DNA of 64,000 nucleotides from Achromobacter dolens (GTDB taxonomy: Bacteria > Pseudomonadota > Gammaproteobacteria > Burkholderiales > Burkholderiaceae_B): positions 114,133-178,132 of the forward strand of contig NZ_CADIJW010000007.1 of the NCBI RefSeq assembly GCF_902859745.1, written 5' to 3'. The notes under the pieces are model-generated. The model was given only the letters and a program-made list of their open reading frames with translations. It ran no database searches and had not been told where the DNA came from. The position numbers were made by a program, and so were the translations under genes. Below, one piece after another: positions 42,710-50,735 of this stretch (position 1 is the first letter of the stretch; every line of letters starts with the position of its first letter).

Positions 42710-45700
42710 CTAGCGCGCGCGGTCGCCCGGTTCCGCCGCCCGTGCGCGCTGTTGCGACAAGGCAATCAGCATGCGCTCCAGGACGGAAAAATCAACCGGC
42801 TTGACCAGGTGGTGATCGAAACCCGCCTCCTGCGAACGGCGCCGGTCTTCGTCCTGCCCCCAGCCCGTCATGGCAATCAGCGCAATGTCCTGCCCCGCGG
42901 GGCCTGCGCGCACGCGACGCGCCACCTCATAGCCATCGATGTCCGGCATGCCGATGTCCACCAGCATGACGTGCGGCGCAAAATCGACCAGCATGGCGAG
43001 CGCTTCGGCCCCATTGCGCGCGATCCGGACCTGCGCGCCAAAGCTCTCGAGCACCATGGCCGTCGTATCCCCGGAATCGGGATTGTCGTCCACCACCAGG
43101 ATCCGGCCCGGCGCACGCCCTGGCGTGTCCGCGCCGTCCGTTTGCGGCAACGCCTGCGACGCGCCGCCTTGAACGGGCAGGCGAACCACGATTTCGCTGC
43201 CCGTTCCCGGCCCCGCGCTATAGGCCTGCACGCTGCCGCCGTGCAAGGCCACCAAGCGCGCCACCAGCGTCAGGCCGACGCCCAGCCCCCCGGATCCGCG
43301 ACGCCCATCGACCTGGACGAACGGTTCGAAGACGCGCGTCAGCATGTCCACCGGAATGCCGCGGCCATTATCGCGGACCGACAGGACGAACTTGCCCCGG
43401 CCATCGCACGCGCCATTCAGGGTGATGTGGCCGCCACGGTCGGTATATTTGGCCGCGTTGTTGAGCAGATTGGAAACCACCTGCGTCAGGCGCACCGCAT
43501 CGGCCTCGGCCATCACCGGCTCGGCGGGCAGCGTCACGTTGAGCGCGTGCCCGGCCGCGTCGATCACGCCGCGGCTCGCTTCCAGGGCATTGCGCAGCAG
43601 CGCCACCAGGTCCACGGGAGCCTTTCGCAGCAGTATCTTGCCGCTGTTGATGCGGGCGATATCCAGCAGGTCATCGACCAGCCTTGCGATGTGGCTGACC
43701 TGGCGCGCCAGCATCTCATGGATGCGCCGGACATCCGCTTCGCCGGCGCGCGCGCGCAGCAACAGTTGCAATCCGTTGTGCAGGGGCGCCAACGGATTGC
43801 GCAACTCATGGGCCAGCATGGCAAGGAATTCGTCCTTGCGCTCGTTGGCGTCGCGCAGCGCCGCCTGGGTTTCCTGCCGCAGCAACGACAAGCGCAAATG
43901 CGCGCCCACGCGCGCTCGCAGTTCGGCCGGCGAGAACGGCTTGACGAGGTAGTCGTCGGCCCCGGCGTCCATCCCCTCGACACGCGCTTCCTGGCCGGCG
44001 CGCGCCGATAACAGGATCACCGGCACCGTGCGCGTTCGCGCATCGCTGCGCAACGCCTGCAACAGCGTCAGGCCGTCCATGCCCGGCATCATGATGTCGG
44101 TGATGACCAGGTCGGGCGGAACCTGCCGCGCATCGCGCAACGCCGTCTGGCCGTCGGCGGCGATCGTCAGGTCATAGTCCTGCGCCAACAGGCCGCGCAG
44201 GTATTCGCGCAGATCGGCGTTGTCATCGACGCAGAGTATGCGTGGGCGGTCGCCCGTTGCCACGGACACGGACAACGGGGATGCGTTGGCCAGCCAGCGC
44301 GACGCCTCCTGACGCGCCTGGAGGGCCGCGCGGCCCAGGCGCGGCCCTTGTGGCTCCCGCGGCTCGCCTGGCTGATGTGGCCCGCCCGGCTCATGCGACC
44401 GTTCGCCGGCCGCGCTCGGCGCCTGCCTCTTGGGCAGCGTGACGATGAACCGGCTACCGACACCGGGCTCGCTCTCGACGGTGATGACCCCGCCCTGCAG
44501 CTTCACCAATTCGTGCACCAGCGCCAGGCCGATGCCCGACCCCTCATGGCTTCTGGCGGCGGAGCTGTGCCCCCGCTGAAAGCGCTGGAAGATTCTGGCC
44601 AGATCGGCCTGCTCGATGCCGACGCCGGTATCGCGCACGGACAGCACGACCTCGTTCCCGCCATCGCGCAAGGTCACGTCAATCGCGCCCCGCAAGGTGT
44701 ACTTGAACGCGTTGGACAGCAGGTTCAACACGATCCGCTCGTACCAGTCGCGGTCGACGTAGACCTCGGGCAGCGCGTCGCACTGCACCGACAGTGTGAG
44801 GCCGGCGCCCTCGATCGCGGATCGGAATGCGCTGGCGTGATCGAGGGTGGCGCGCGCCAGGTCGGTCGGCTCGAGGCGCGCGACCATGCCCCCGCCTTCG
44901 ATGCGCGAGAAGTCCAGCAGCGAATTCACCAGCTTCTGCAGCCGCAGCGCATTGCGGAACAGCAACTCGAGCGTCTCGTGGCCGAGGCTTGCCCGCGGCT
45001 CGGCCAAAGCCTGTTCCAACGGGCCCAGGATCAACGTGAGTGGCGTGCGGAATTCGTGGCTGACGTTCGAGAAAAAGGTCGTCTTGGCCCGATCCAGCTC
45101 CGCCAGCGCCTCGGCGCGCCGGGCCTCCTCTTCATAGGCGACGGCGCTGGCGATGGCGCTGGCCGAATGCCGGGCGACGAGGTCGAAAAAATCGCGGTAC
45201 GCGCCGTCCAGCGGCCGACGCGCGCTGACCCCGAGCACCATGATGCCGGAGACCGAGCCGTCCGCCGTCCAGCGGATCGGCAAAATGCGCGCCCATTCGG
45301 CCCGATCGGGCCAGGGGCCGCCAGGCAGGGCCAGCGCCCGGGACGCCAGCTCGACGGTCTGCGGCTCGCCCGTGCTGGCAACCTGCTCCAGCGGCCAATG
45401 GGCGGCGGCGCGCGCCTGGCCGTCCGCGCCGGTGGCGGACAGCAGCTCGAAGGCCGAATCGCCGCAACGGTAGATCAGGCAGAACGGCACGTCGCGCGGA
45501 TTGCGGGCCAGCACGTCGCAGATGCGGCGCGCGGTGGCCGCCGGCCCCGCGGTCGGCGGCTGCGCGCCCAGTTCGCGCAGGATCTCCAGGCGCCGCGCGC
45601 TGACAATCTTTTCGGTGGTCTCCGTGCAGGGGCAGAAAATTCCCTGGACGGTCACGCCATCGGTCGCCAGGATCGGACCGTAGGTGAAGGTGACGTAGAC

Positions 45701-46099
45701 CTCTTCCCGCGGCAAGTGGCGATCGAAATAGAATTCCTGGTCATAGGACCACGTTGCCTGACCGCTGCGATACACCCCGGCCAGCATGGGCCCGATTTCA
45801 GGCCAGATTTCACGCCAGCATTCCTGGCCCGGCCGGGCCAGCGCGCCGGGATGCTTGCTGGCGCCCAGGAAAGGAATATAGGCATCGTTGTACAGAATGC
45901 TGAAGTCTTCGCCCCACCACAGCAGAATGGGGAAACGCGAACTCAGACACAGGCTCAACGCCGTGCGCAGGTTCTGCGGCCAGTGCTCGGGCGGTCCGAT
46001 CGAGGTCGAGTGCCAATCCAGCCGCGCCAGATGCCGCGCGACCTCGCCGTGGTCCGGCAGGAAATTCAAACTCGTGTCGGGTAGCAAGGAGTCTCGCAT
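42710..46099 (-). CDS. Hybrid histidine kinase with two kinase modules and two receivers
   Basis: 1129 residues without membrane helices. Residues 20-170 look PAS-like (FPILLWWGEDFSILYNDAY), and 175-325 GAF-like. Module 1 has the phospho-His H348 (NVSHEFRTPL) and an ATPase domain (to about 556). Receiver 1 is at 620-735 with D668. Module 2 has H764 (MLAHELRNPL) and an ATPase domain to 975. Receiver 2 is at 999-1115 with D1048. Signals could pass His-Asp-His-Asp in one chain. ATG 46099 begins MRDSLLPD, although no clear ribosome site precedes it. It is divergent from the ECF sigma gene. The partner is unknown. Confidence 0.88.
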   Translation of the reverse strand: MRDSLLPDTSLNFLPDHGEVARHLARLDWHSTSIGPPEHWPQNLRTALSLCLSSRFPILLWWGEDFSILYNDAYIPFLGASKHPGALARPGQECWREIWPEIGPMLAGVYRSGQATWSYDQEFYFDRHLPREEVYVTFTYGPILATDGVTVQGIFCPCTETTEKIVSARRLEILRELGAQPPTAGPAATARRICDVLARNPRDVPFCLIYRCGDSAFELLSATGADGQARAAAHWPLEQVASTGEPQTVELASRALALPGGPWPDRAEWARILPIRWTADGSVSGIMVLGVSARRPLDGAYRDFFDLVARHSASAIASAVAYEEEARRAEALAELDRAKTTFFSNVSHEFRTPLTLILGPLEQALAEPRASLGHETLELLFRNALRLQKLVNSLLDFSRIEGGGMVARLEPTDLARATLDHASAFRSAIEGAGLTLSVQCDALPEVYVDRDWYERIVLNLLSNAFKYTLRGAIDVTLRDGGNEVVLSVRDTGVGIEQADLARIFQRFQRGHSSAARSHEGSGIGLALVHELVKLQGGVITVESEPGVGSRFIVTLPKRQAPSAAGERSHEPGGPHQPGEPREPQGPRLGRAALQARQEASRWLANASPLSVSVATGDRPRILCVDDNADLREYLRGLLAQDYDLTIAADGQTALRDARQVPPDLVITDIMMPGMDGLTLLQALRSDARTRTVPVILLSARAGQEARVEGMDAGADDYLVKPFSPAELRARVGAHLRLSLLRQETQAALRDANERKDEFLAMLAHELRNPLAPLHNGLQLLLRARAGEADVRRIHEMLARQVSHIARLVDDLLDIARINSGKILLRKAPVDLVALLRNALEASRGVIDAAGHALNVTLPAEPVMAEADAVRLTQVVSNLLNNAAKYTDRGGHITLNGACDGRGKFVLSVRDNGRGIPVDMLTRVFEPFVQVDGRRGSGGLGVGLTLVARLVALHGGSVQAYSAGPGTGSEIVVRLPVQGGASQALPQTDGADTPGRAPGRILVVDDNPDSGDTTAMVLESFGAQVRIARNGAEALAMLVDFAPHVMLVDIGMPDIDGYEVARRVRAGPAGQDIALIAMTGWGQDEDRRRSQEAGFDHHLVKPVDFSVLERMLIALSQQRARAAEPGDRAR

Positions 46100-46324
46100 G
46101 AAATAGGAGAAGGCCGCCGCGCGGCGGCCGCCGCAGTCTGTTCCGCACGCTTCGATGGTATCGCAGCACGATGCAAAATGAGCGCAAAGTCGTGAGTAGC
46201 CGTAACTGTCCTTGCCCGACTGCACAGCGGGGCCGGCGCGCGGCGCCAGCAGTCGATACGGCCCTGGGCGCGGAATACGAGTTCCCCCGACGAGCGGTGC
46301 AAATGTAATATCCCCGCCAAGGCC

Positions 46325-46357
46325 GGGAATAAACCCGACTGTCAGTCGTCTTACGGC
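46325..46357 (+). promoter_or_regulatory. ECF-sigma promoter upstream of the sigma gene
   Basis: GGGAATAA (46325-46332), 14 bp, then CGTCTTACGGC (46347-46357). Measured from GGAAT this gives GGAAT-N16-CGTC, the normal ECF -35/-10 layout. The same two blocks at the same spacing recur at 47740-47772, so the sigma factor probably drives its own gene. Confidence 0.8.
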
Positions 46358-46387
46358 AACCCTGTACCGTGAAAGGCTTGTTTCCCC

Positions 46388-46906
46388 ATGACTGGCGGCT
46401 TTACCGACGATGATCTGCGCGAGGCGCTGCCGCGGCTGCGCCGCTTCGCGTTGTCGCTGACCCACGACGTGGCCAACGCCGACGACCTGGTGCAGTCGTG
46501 CATGGAGCGCGCGCTGTCGCGGGCCGCCGGCCGCCGCGCCGACGGCGACCTGCGGGCCTGGCTGTTCTCGATCCTGTACCGGTGTTTCCTGGACGGCCAG
46601 CGGCGCGGCAAGCGTTACGCCCGCATCCTCGACTTCTTCAGCGGCGCGCCCGAGCCGGTGGCGCCGTCCGCCGAGGACGTCGCCCTGGCCCGCGCCGCGC
46701 TGGGCGACCTGGCGCGCCTGTCGGCCGACCAGCAGAGCCTGCTGCTGCTGGTGTCGGTGGAGGGCCTGGGCTACCAGGAGGCCGCCGACGTGCTCGATAT
46801 CCCCATCGGTACGGTAATGTCCCGGCTGTCGCGGGCGCGCAAGGCGCTGCGCGAGATCACGGAAGGCCATGTGGCCGCCAAGCCCGCCCTGCGATTGATG
46901 AAATGA
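46388..46906 (+). CDS. ECF RNA polymerase sigma factor
   Basis: A 172-residue sigma70 group 4 factor. Region 2 (residues 10-75: RRFALSLTHDVANADDLVQSCMERAL, AWLFSILYRCFLD) binds the -10 element. Region 4 (105-155: LSADQQSLLLLVSVEGLGYQEAADVLDIPIGTVMSRLSRARKALR) binds the -35. The stop overlaps the anti-sigma start by 4 bp. The ECF-type promoter at 46325 and its copy before the hydrolase gene show autoregulation and at least one target. The inducing stress is unknown. Confidence 0.92.
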   Translation: MTGGFTDDDLREALPRLRRFALSLTHDVANADDLVQSCMERALSRAAGRRADGDLRAWLFSILYRCFLDGQRRGKRYARILDFFSGAPEPVAPSAEDVALARAALGDLARLSADQQSLLLLVSVEGLGYQEAADVLDIPIGTVMSRLSRARKALREITEGHVAAKPALRLMK

Positions 46907-47661
46907 CCATGCCGACTCCCAGCGATCAAGAACTGCATGCCTACGCCGACGGCCAACTCGATGCCGAGCGCCGCCGCGAGGTCGAGCGCTATCTGGCCGA
47001 CCATCCGGACGCCGCGCGCGAGGTCGACGCGATCCGGCGGCAGACCGACGAACTACGCCGCCAGCATGCCGACCTGGGCCGCTTCGCGCCGCCGCCCCGG
47101 CTGGACCCGGCGCGGATCCGCCTGGCCCAGGCGACGCGCCGGCGCCGCGCCATGGCGCTGGCGGCCTCGCTGGTGCTGATGCTGGGGCTGGGCAGCGTGG
47201 GCGGCTGGCAGATCCGCGACGCCGCCCTCCGCGCCAGCTACCTGCCGATGGCCGACGCGGTGCAGGCCTATCGCATGTTCGCCTCGGACGCGGCGTCATC
47301 GATGGTCGACTTCCGTTCCAGCCAGCCGGCCGAATTGCAGGCCTGGCTGAACCGGCACTTCGTGCAGCCGGCGCCGTTGCCCGACTTCGACGCCTTCGGC
47401 TTCCAGCCGGTGGGCGCACGCCTGATGTCCTCGGAGTATGGGCCGGCGGCGATGGTGCTCTACCAGAACCCGGCCGGCGAGTCGGTGCTGTACTACGTGC
47501 GTCCGCCCGGCGGCGTGGTCAATTTCGGCGACGGCAAGCGGCGCGACGGCGACCTGACGGCGCAGTACTGGAAACAGGGGCGCTACTTCTACGGCGTGGT
47601 CAGCCCGAGCGACACGCCAGCCGCGCGCGCGGTGCAGCAGGCGGTCGCGCCGGACGCCTGA
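46903..47661 (+). CDS. Membrane anti-sigma factor
   Basis: 252 residues. The N-terminal 60 residues (LHAYADGQLDAERRREVERYLADHPDAAREVDAIRRQ) match the cytoplasmic sigma-binding helices of anti-sigma factors; no zinc-binding cysteines are present. One membrane helix is at about 86-104 (AMALAASLVLMLGLGSVGG). The periplasmic part is about 150 residues with strand-like segments (VGARLMSSEYGPAAMVLYQ). It should hold the sigma factor inactive until an envelope signal. It is translationally coupled to the sigma gene by ATGA. The sensed signal is unknown. Confidence 0.85.
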   Translation: MTMPTPSDQELHAYADGQLDAERRREVERYLADHPDAAREVDAIRRQTDELRRQHADLGRFAPPPRLDPARIRLAQATRRRRAMALAASLVLMLGLGSVGGWQIRDAALRASYLPMADAVQAYRMFASDAASSMVDFRSSQPAELQAWLNRHFVQPAPLPDFDAFGFQPVGARLMSSEYGPAAMVLYQNPAGESVLYYVRPPGGVVNFGDGKRRDGDLTAQYWKQGRYFYGVVSPSDTPAARAVQQAVAPDA

Positions 47662-47700
47662 GCCGGCCAACCCAAGCCGCCGCGCCAGGCCCGCGCTCCC

Positions 47701-47731
47701 GCCGCCCCGAACCGGGCGGCTTTTTCTTTTT
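47701..47731 (+). terminator. Rho-independent terminator after the anti-sigma gene
   Basis: GCCGCCC (47701-47707) pairs with GGGCGGC (47714-47720) around CGAACC, followed by TTTTTCTTTTT. It ends the sigma/anti-sigma transcript just before the second ECF promoter. Confidence 0.85.
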
Positions 47732-47739
47732 CATGTCGC

Positions 47740-47772
47740 GGGAATAAGCGCGAGGCCGGTTCGTCTTACGGC
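47740..47772 (+). promoter_or_regulatory. Second ECF-sigma promoter, upstream of hydrolase gene
   Basis: GGGAATAA (47740-47747), 14 bp, then CGTCTTACGGC (47762-47772). Both blocks are identical to those before the sigma gene, while the 14-bp spacers differ (GCGCGAGGCC... against ACCCGACTGT...). This is what a shared promoter, not a recent duplication, looks like. Confidence 0.82.
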
Positions 47773-47853
47773 GGACAGGCAGACGCCGGCGACATCGCGC
47801 CGGACGCCCCAGGCCTGCATGCCCCTTGTCGACCGAGAACCGAAGGACATCCC

Positions 47854-48621
47854 ATGAAGATCAAGCATTCCCTCATCGCCGCCGCCTTTGCCCTGGCCGG
47901 CGCCGGCCTCGCCCACGCCGCGTCCGCCGCCGAGGCCGCCCCCATCCGCAACGTCGTGCTGGTGCATGGCGCCTACGCCGACGGCTCGAGCTGGTCGGCC
48001 GTGATCGAGCGCCTGCAGAAGGCCGGCCTGCACGTGACCTCGGTGCAGAATCCGCTGACCTCGCTGGCCGACGATGCCGCCGCCACGCAACGCGCCCTGG
48101 CGCTGCAGGACGGCCCGACGATCCTGGTGGGCCACTCGTGGGCCGGCACCGTGATCAGCCAGGCCGGCAATGATCCCAAGGTGGCCGGGCTGGTGTACGT
48201 GGCGGCGCGCGCGCCCGACGCCGGCGAGGACTACGGCGCGCTGGCCGCCCGGTTCCCCACTCCGCCCGCCAGCGCGGGGCTGGTCAAGTCGGGCGGCTAC
48301 GCGCAGTTGAACGAACAAGCCTTCCTGCATGATTTCGCCGGCGACCTCGACCCGGTCCAGGCGCGCGTGCTGTATGCCGAACAGGGCCGCATCTCGGACA
48401 CGTTGTTCGCCTCGCGCACCACCGAGGCCGCCTGGCGCCACAAGCCGACGTGGTACGCGGTCTCGACCAACGACCGCACCACTTCGCCCGAGCTGGAACG
48501 CTTTCTGGCCAAGCGCATGAACGCTCACACCATCGAGCTGGCGTCGGGCCACCTGTCGCTGTTGTCGCATCCCGACGAGATCGCCGACCTGATCCTGCAG
48601 GCCGCCGGCCGCAAGGGCTGA
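47854..48621 (+). CDS. Secreted alpha/beta hydrolase, ECF-regulon member
   Basis: 255 residues with a signal peptide (LIAAAFALAGAGLAHAASA). The hydrolase fold starts VVLVHGAYADGSSW (oxyanion site); the nucleophile is Ser95 in GHSWAG, and the catalytic His lies in SGHLSLLSHP near the end. This is a small esterase or amidase acting in the periplasm. The ECF promoter about 80 bp upstream shows it is controlled by the neighbouring sigma factor. The substrate is unknown; a cell-envelope or toxic ester is possible. Confidence 0.85.
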   Translation: MKIKHSLIAAAFALAGAGLAHAASAAEAAPIRNVVLVHGAYADGSSWSAVIERLQKAGLHVTSVQNPLTSLADDAAATQRALALQDGPTILVGHSWAGTVISQAGNDPKVAGLVYVAARAPDAGEDYGALAARFPTPPASAGLVKSGGYAQLNEQAFLHDFAGDLDPVQARVLYAEQGRISDTLFASRTTEAAWRHKPTWYAVSTNDRTTSPELERFLAKRMNAHTIELASGHLSLLSHPDEIADLILQAAGRKG

Positions 48622-48642
48622 ACCAGACAGGCCCGGCCCGCG

Positions 48643-49413
48643 TCAGCGCGGGCCGAACACCTCTGCCAGCTTGCCGGCCTGCGGCATGCCGTTGTACTTC
48701 TTGAGCGCCCCGGCGTCGTCGCGCACGACGATGCCGGGCGTGCCGCGAAAGCCCAGCGACACCATCAACGCCTGGTTGTCGTCGAGTATCTTGCCGATGT
48801 TCTCGGGCACGCTCTTGGCGGGGGTGATGCCGCCCGCGTTGAACTTGTGCTCGTTCTCGAGCAAGGCGGCCGTAGGATCGGCGGCGCCCAGGATGGCGGC
48901 GGCCTTGGCCGGGCTGTTCTGGCGGATGACGCCCACCATCACATGGCGCAATTGCACCTTGCCTGAATCGACCCATGGCCGCGCCGCCTCCCAGAACTTG
49001 TGGCAATAGGGGCAATTGGCGTCGCTGAAGGTGTAGATGATGCGCGGCGCATCTTTCTTGCCGTCCAGCACCCAGGTCGATTTCTCGAGCTGCGCCCAGG
49101 CCTGCTCGCCCATCGGCTTGCTGACCAGCGCTTCCAGCTTGGCGTCGTCGAGCGGCTTGCCCTCGGCGTCCAGGCGGGCGCCGACAATGGCGTTGCCATC
49201 GCGGGTGACGTAGATCGCCACCGGCTGGTCGCCCGCCACGCCGGCGAACGCGCGCAGGTCGCCGCCGACCTTGAACTCTTCCACGACGCGCAGTCCGCGC
49301 GCCTCCAGCGCCTTGAGCACGGCGGGCCGATCCTGGGCGGCCAGGGCGCCGGCGGCGGCCAGCAGGGCCGCCAGGGCAAAAAGGAAACGGCTGGGCGCAT
49401 GCGGACGGATCAT
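48643..49413 (-). CDS. dsbG: Thiol:disulfide interchange protein DsbG
   Basis: 256 residues with a signal peptide (FLFALAALLAAAGALAAQ). The N-terminal dimerisation domain (residues 28-100) is followed by a thioredoxin fold with Cys134-Pro-Tyr-Cys137 (SDANCPYCHKF) and a cis-proline loop RGTPGIV. DsbG protects single cysteines and isomerises disulfides in the periplasm. ATG 49413 has CAGGAG upstream. It is convergent with the hydrolase gene and stands alone on its strand. Confidence 0.9.
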   Translation of the reverse strand: MIRPHAPSRFLFALAALLAAAGALAAQDRPAVLKALEARGLRVVEEFKVGGDLRAFAGVAGDQPVAIYVTRDGNAIVGARLDAEGKPLDDAKLEALVSKPMGEQAWAQLEKSTWVLDGKKDAPRIIYTFSDANCPYCHKFWEAARPWVDSGKVQLRHVMVGVIRQNSPAKAAAILGAADPTAALLENEHKFNAGGITPAKSVPENIGKILDDNQALMVSLGFRGTPGIVVRDDAGALKKYNGMPQAGKLAEVFGPR

Positions 49414-49691
49414 GGGTACTCCTGGGCTTTTCAGAACAGTGCCAAAGGCGCCAATGATACCGGCAGCGTTGTCATCCACGCGTACAGGGCTAGGGGAGCA
49501 ACCCGGCCTGCTGCAGGCGCCAGCGCGGGCGCGGCGGCGCGACAGGCGGCCAGGGGCTGGCGGACACGCAAGCGGCCCGCGGGCGGCCAGCTAAAATCCC
49601 GCCTGCGATCGGCCGGCCCCGCCGAGTCGACGTATTCCCCCTGCCCCTGTGGCGCCGCGCGCGACTCCTGCCGCCAGACTTAGAAAGAGAC

Positions 49692-50621
49692 ATGAAAAAT
49701 ACATTGATGGCCACGCACCTGCGACTGGTCGGCATGGCGGCGCTGTGGGGCGCCTCGTGGTCCTGGGGCAAGGTCGTGGCCCAATCGATGGCGCCGCTGG
49801 CAGCGGCCAGCCTGCGGTTCCTGCTGGCCAGCGTGGCGCTGGTGCTGTGGATGCACCGCGCCTCGGCGCTGCGCGGCCTGAAGTCGTTGACGCGCAATCA
49901 ATGGCTCGGCCTGGCCGCCGCCGCGCTGGCCGGTGTGTTCGGCTACTCCAGTTTCTTCATGCTGAGCCTGCAACTGGTGCCGGCTGGCAAGGCCGCGATC
50001 GTGGTGACGCTGAACCCCGGCGCGACCCTGTTGCTGGCGGCGATCCTGTTTCGCGAGCACCTCAATGCCGCCATCCTGGCCGGCATGATCATGTCCGCCA
50101 TCGGCGCGTATATCGCCATCGGCGGCGGTGGCCCGCAGGCCGCCACGGGCGCCGGCGTGGGCCTGGGTGAACTGCTGCTGCTCGGCTGCGTGGCGTGCTG
50201 GGTCGCCTACACCCTGGTCGGGCGGCTGGTGCTCAAAGGCGTGGACGCCCTGACCACCACCACCGTCACGACCGTGATCGGCGCGCTGATGCTGTTGCTG
50301 ACCAGCCTGATGGTGGAAGGCGTGCCCGCCTGGGAGAAGCTGGGGCAGGCGCCGGCGAGCGCCTGGGGCAGCCTGCTGGCGTTGGCATTTGGCGCAACCG
50401 CGATCGCCTACGCCTGGTACTTCGAGGGCGTGAAGGCGCTGGGCGCCGGCGCGGCCTCGGGCTACATCACGCTCGTGCCTGTCTTCGGCGTGCTGTTCTC
50501 CAGCCTCTGGCTGGACGAGGCCACGCCCGCGAACCTGTTCATCGGCGCCGCCCTCGCGATCTCGGGCATGGCGCTGATGCACGGCGGCCGGCGCCGTGCC
50601 GAGGCGCGGCAGCGCCGCTAG
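49692..50621 (+). CDS. EamA/DMT family transporter
   Basis: A 309-residue inner-membrane protein of about ten helices with two EamA repeats: LVGMAALWGASWSWGKVVAQ...LRFLLASVALVLW in the first, and CVACWVAYTLVGRLVLKG in the second. The repeat ends are GAYIAIGG and ISGMALMHGG. Members move amino acids, nucleosides or metabolites, usually outwards. ATG 49692 follows GAAAGAG. It stands alone between DsbG and the IclR-linked region. The substrate cannot be read. Confidence 0.88.
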   Translation: MKNTLMATHLRLVGMAALWGASWSWGKVVAQSMAPLAAASLRFLLASVALVLWMHRASALRGLKSLTRNQWLGLAAAALAGVFGYSSFFMLSLQLVPAGKAAIVVTLNPGATLLLAAILFREHLNAAILAGMIMSAIGAYIAIGGGGPQAATGAGVGLGELLLLGCVACWVAYTLVGRLVLKGVDALTTTTVTTVIGALMLLLTSLMVEGVPAWEKLGQAPASAWGSLLALAFGATAIAYAWYFEGVKALGAGAASGYITLVPVFGVLFSSLWLDEATPANLFIGAALAISGMALMHGGRRRAEARQRR

Positions 50622-50696
50622 CCCGCCGCTAGCCCGCCGCGCGACGGCCGCGCGCCGCGGCTGGCGCCGCGCGGGTGGATTGACAAACGGCACAAT

Positions 50697-50732
50697 GTTT
50701 CGTTGAATAAAATATATTCCGTTCAATGAAAC
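50697..50732. promoter_or_regulatory. Probable IclR operator, upstream of the MmgE/PrpD gene
   Basis: GTTTCGTTGAA (50697-50707) faces TTCAATGAAAC (50722-50732), 10 of 11 paired. The whole 36-bp site matches 28 of 36 bases of the one at 52897-52932. It ends 3 bp before the ATG at 50736, where there is no clear ribosome site. Confidence 0.75.
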
Positions 50733-50735
50733 AAC

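Noticed and set aside
46100-47419. N-terminal extension of the hybrid kinase frame
   Set aside because: It is antisense to the sigma and anti-sigma genes; the kinase starts at ATG 46099.
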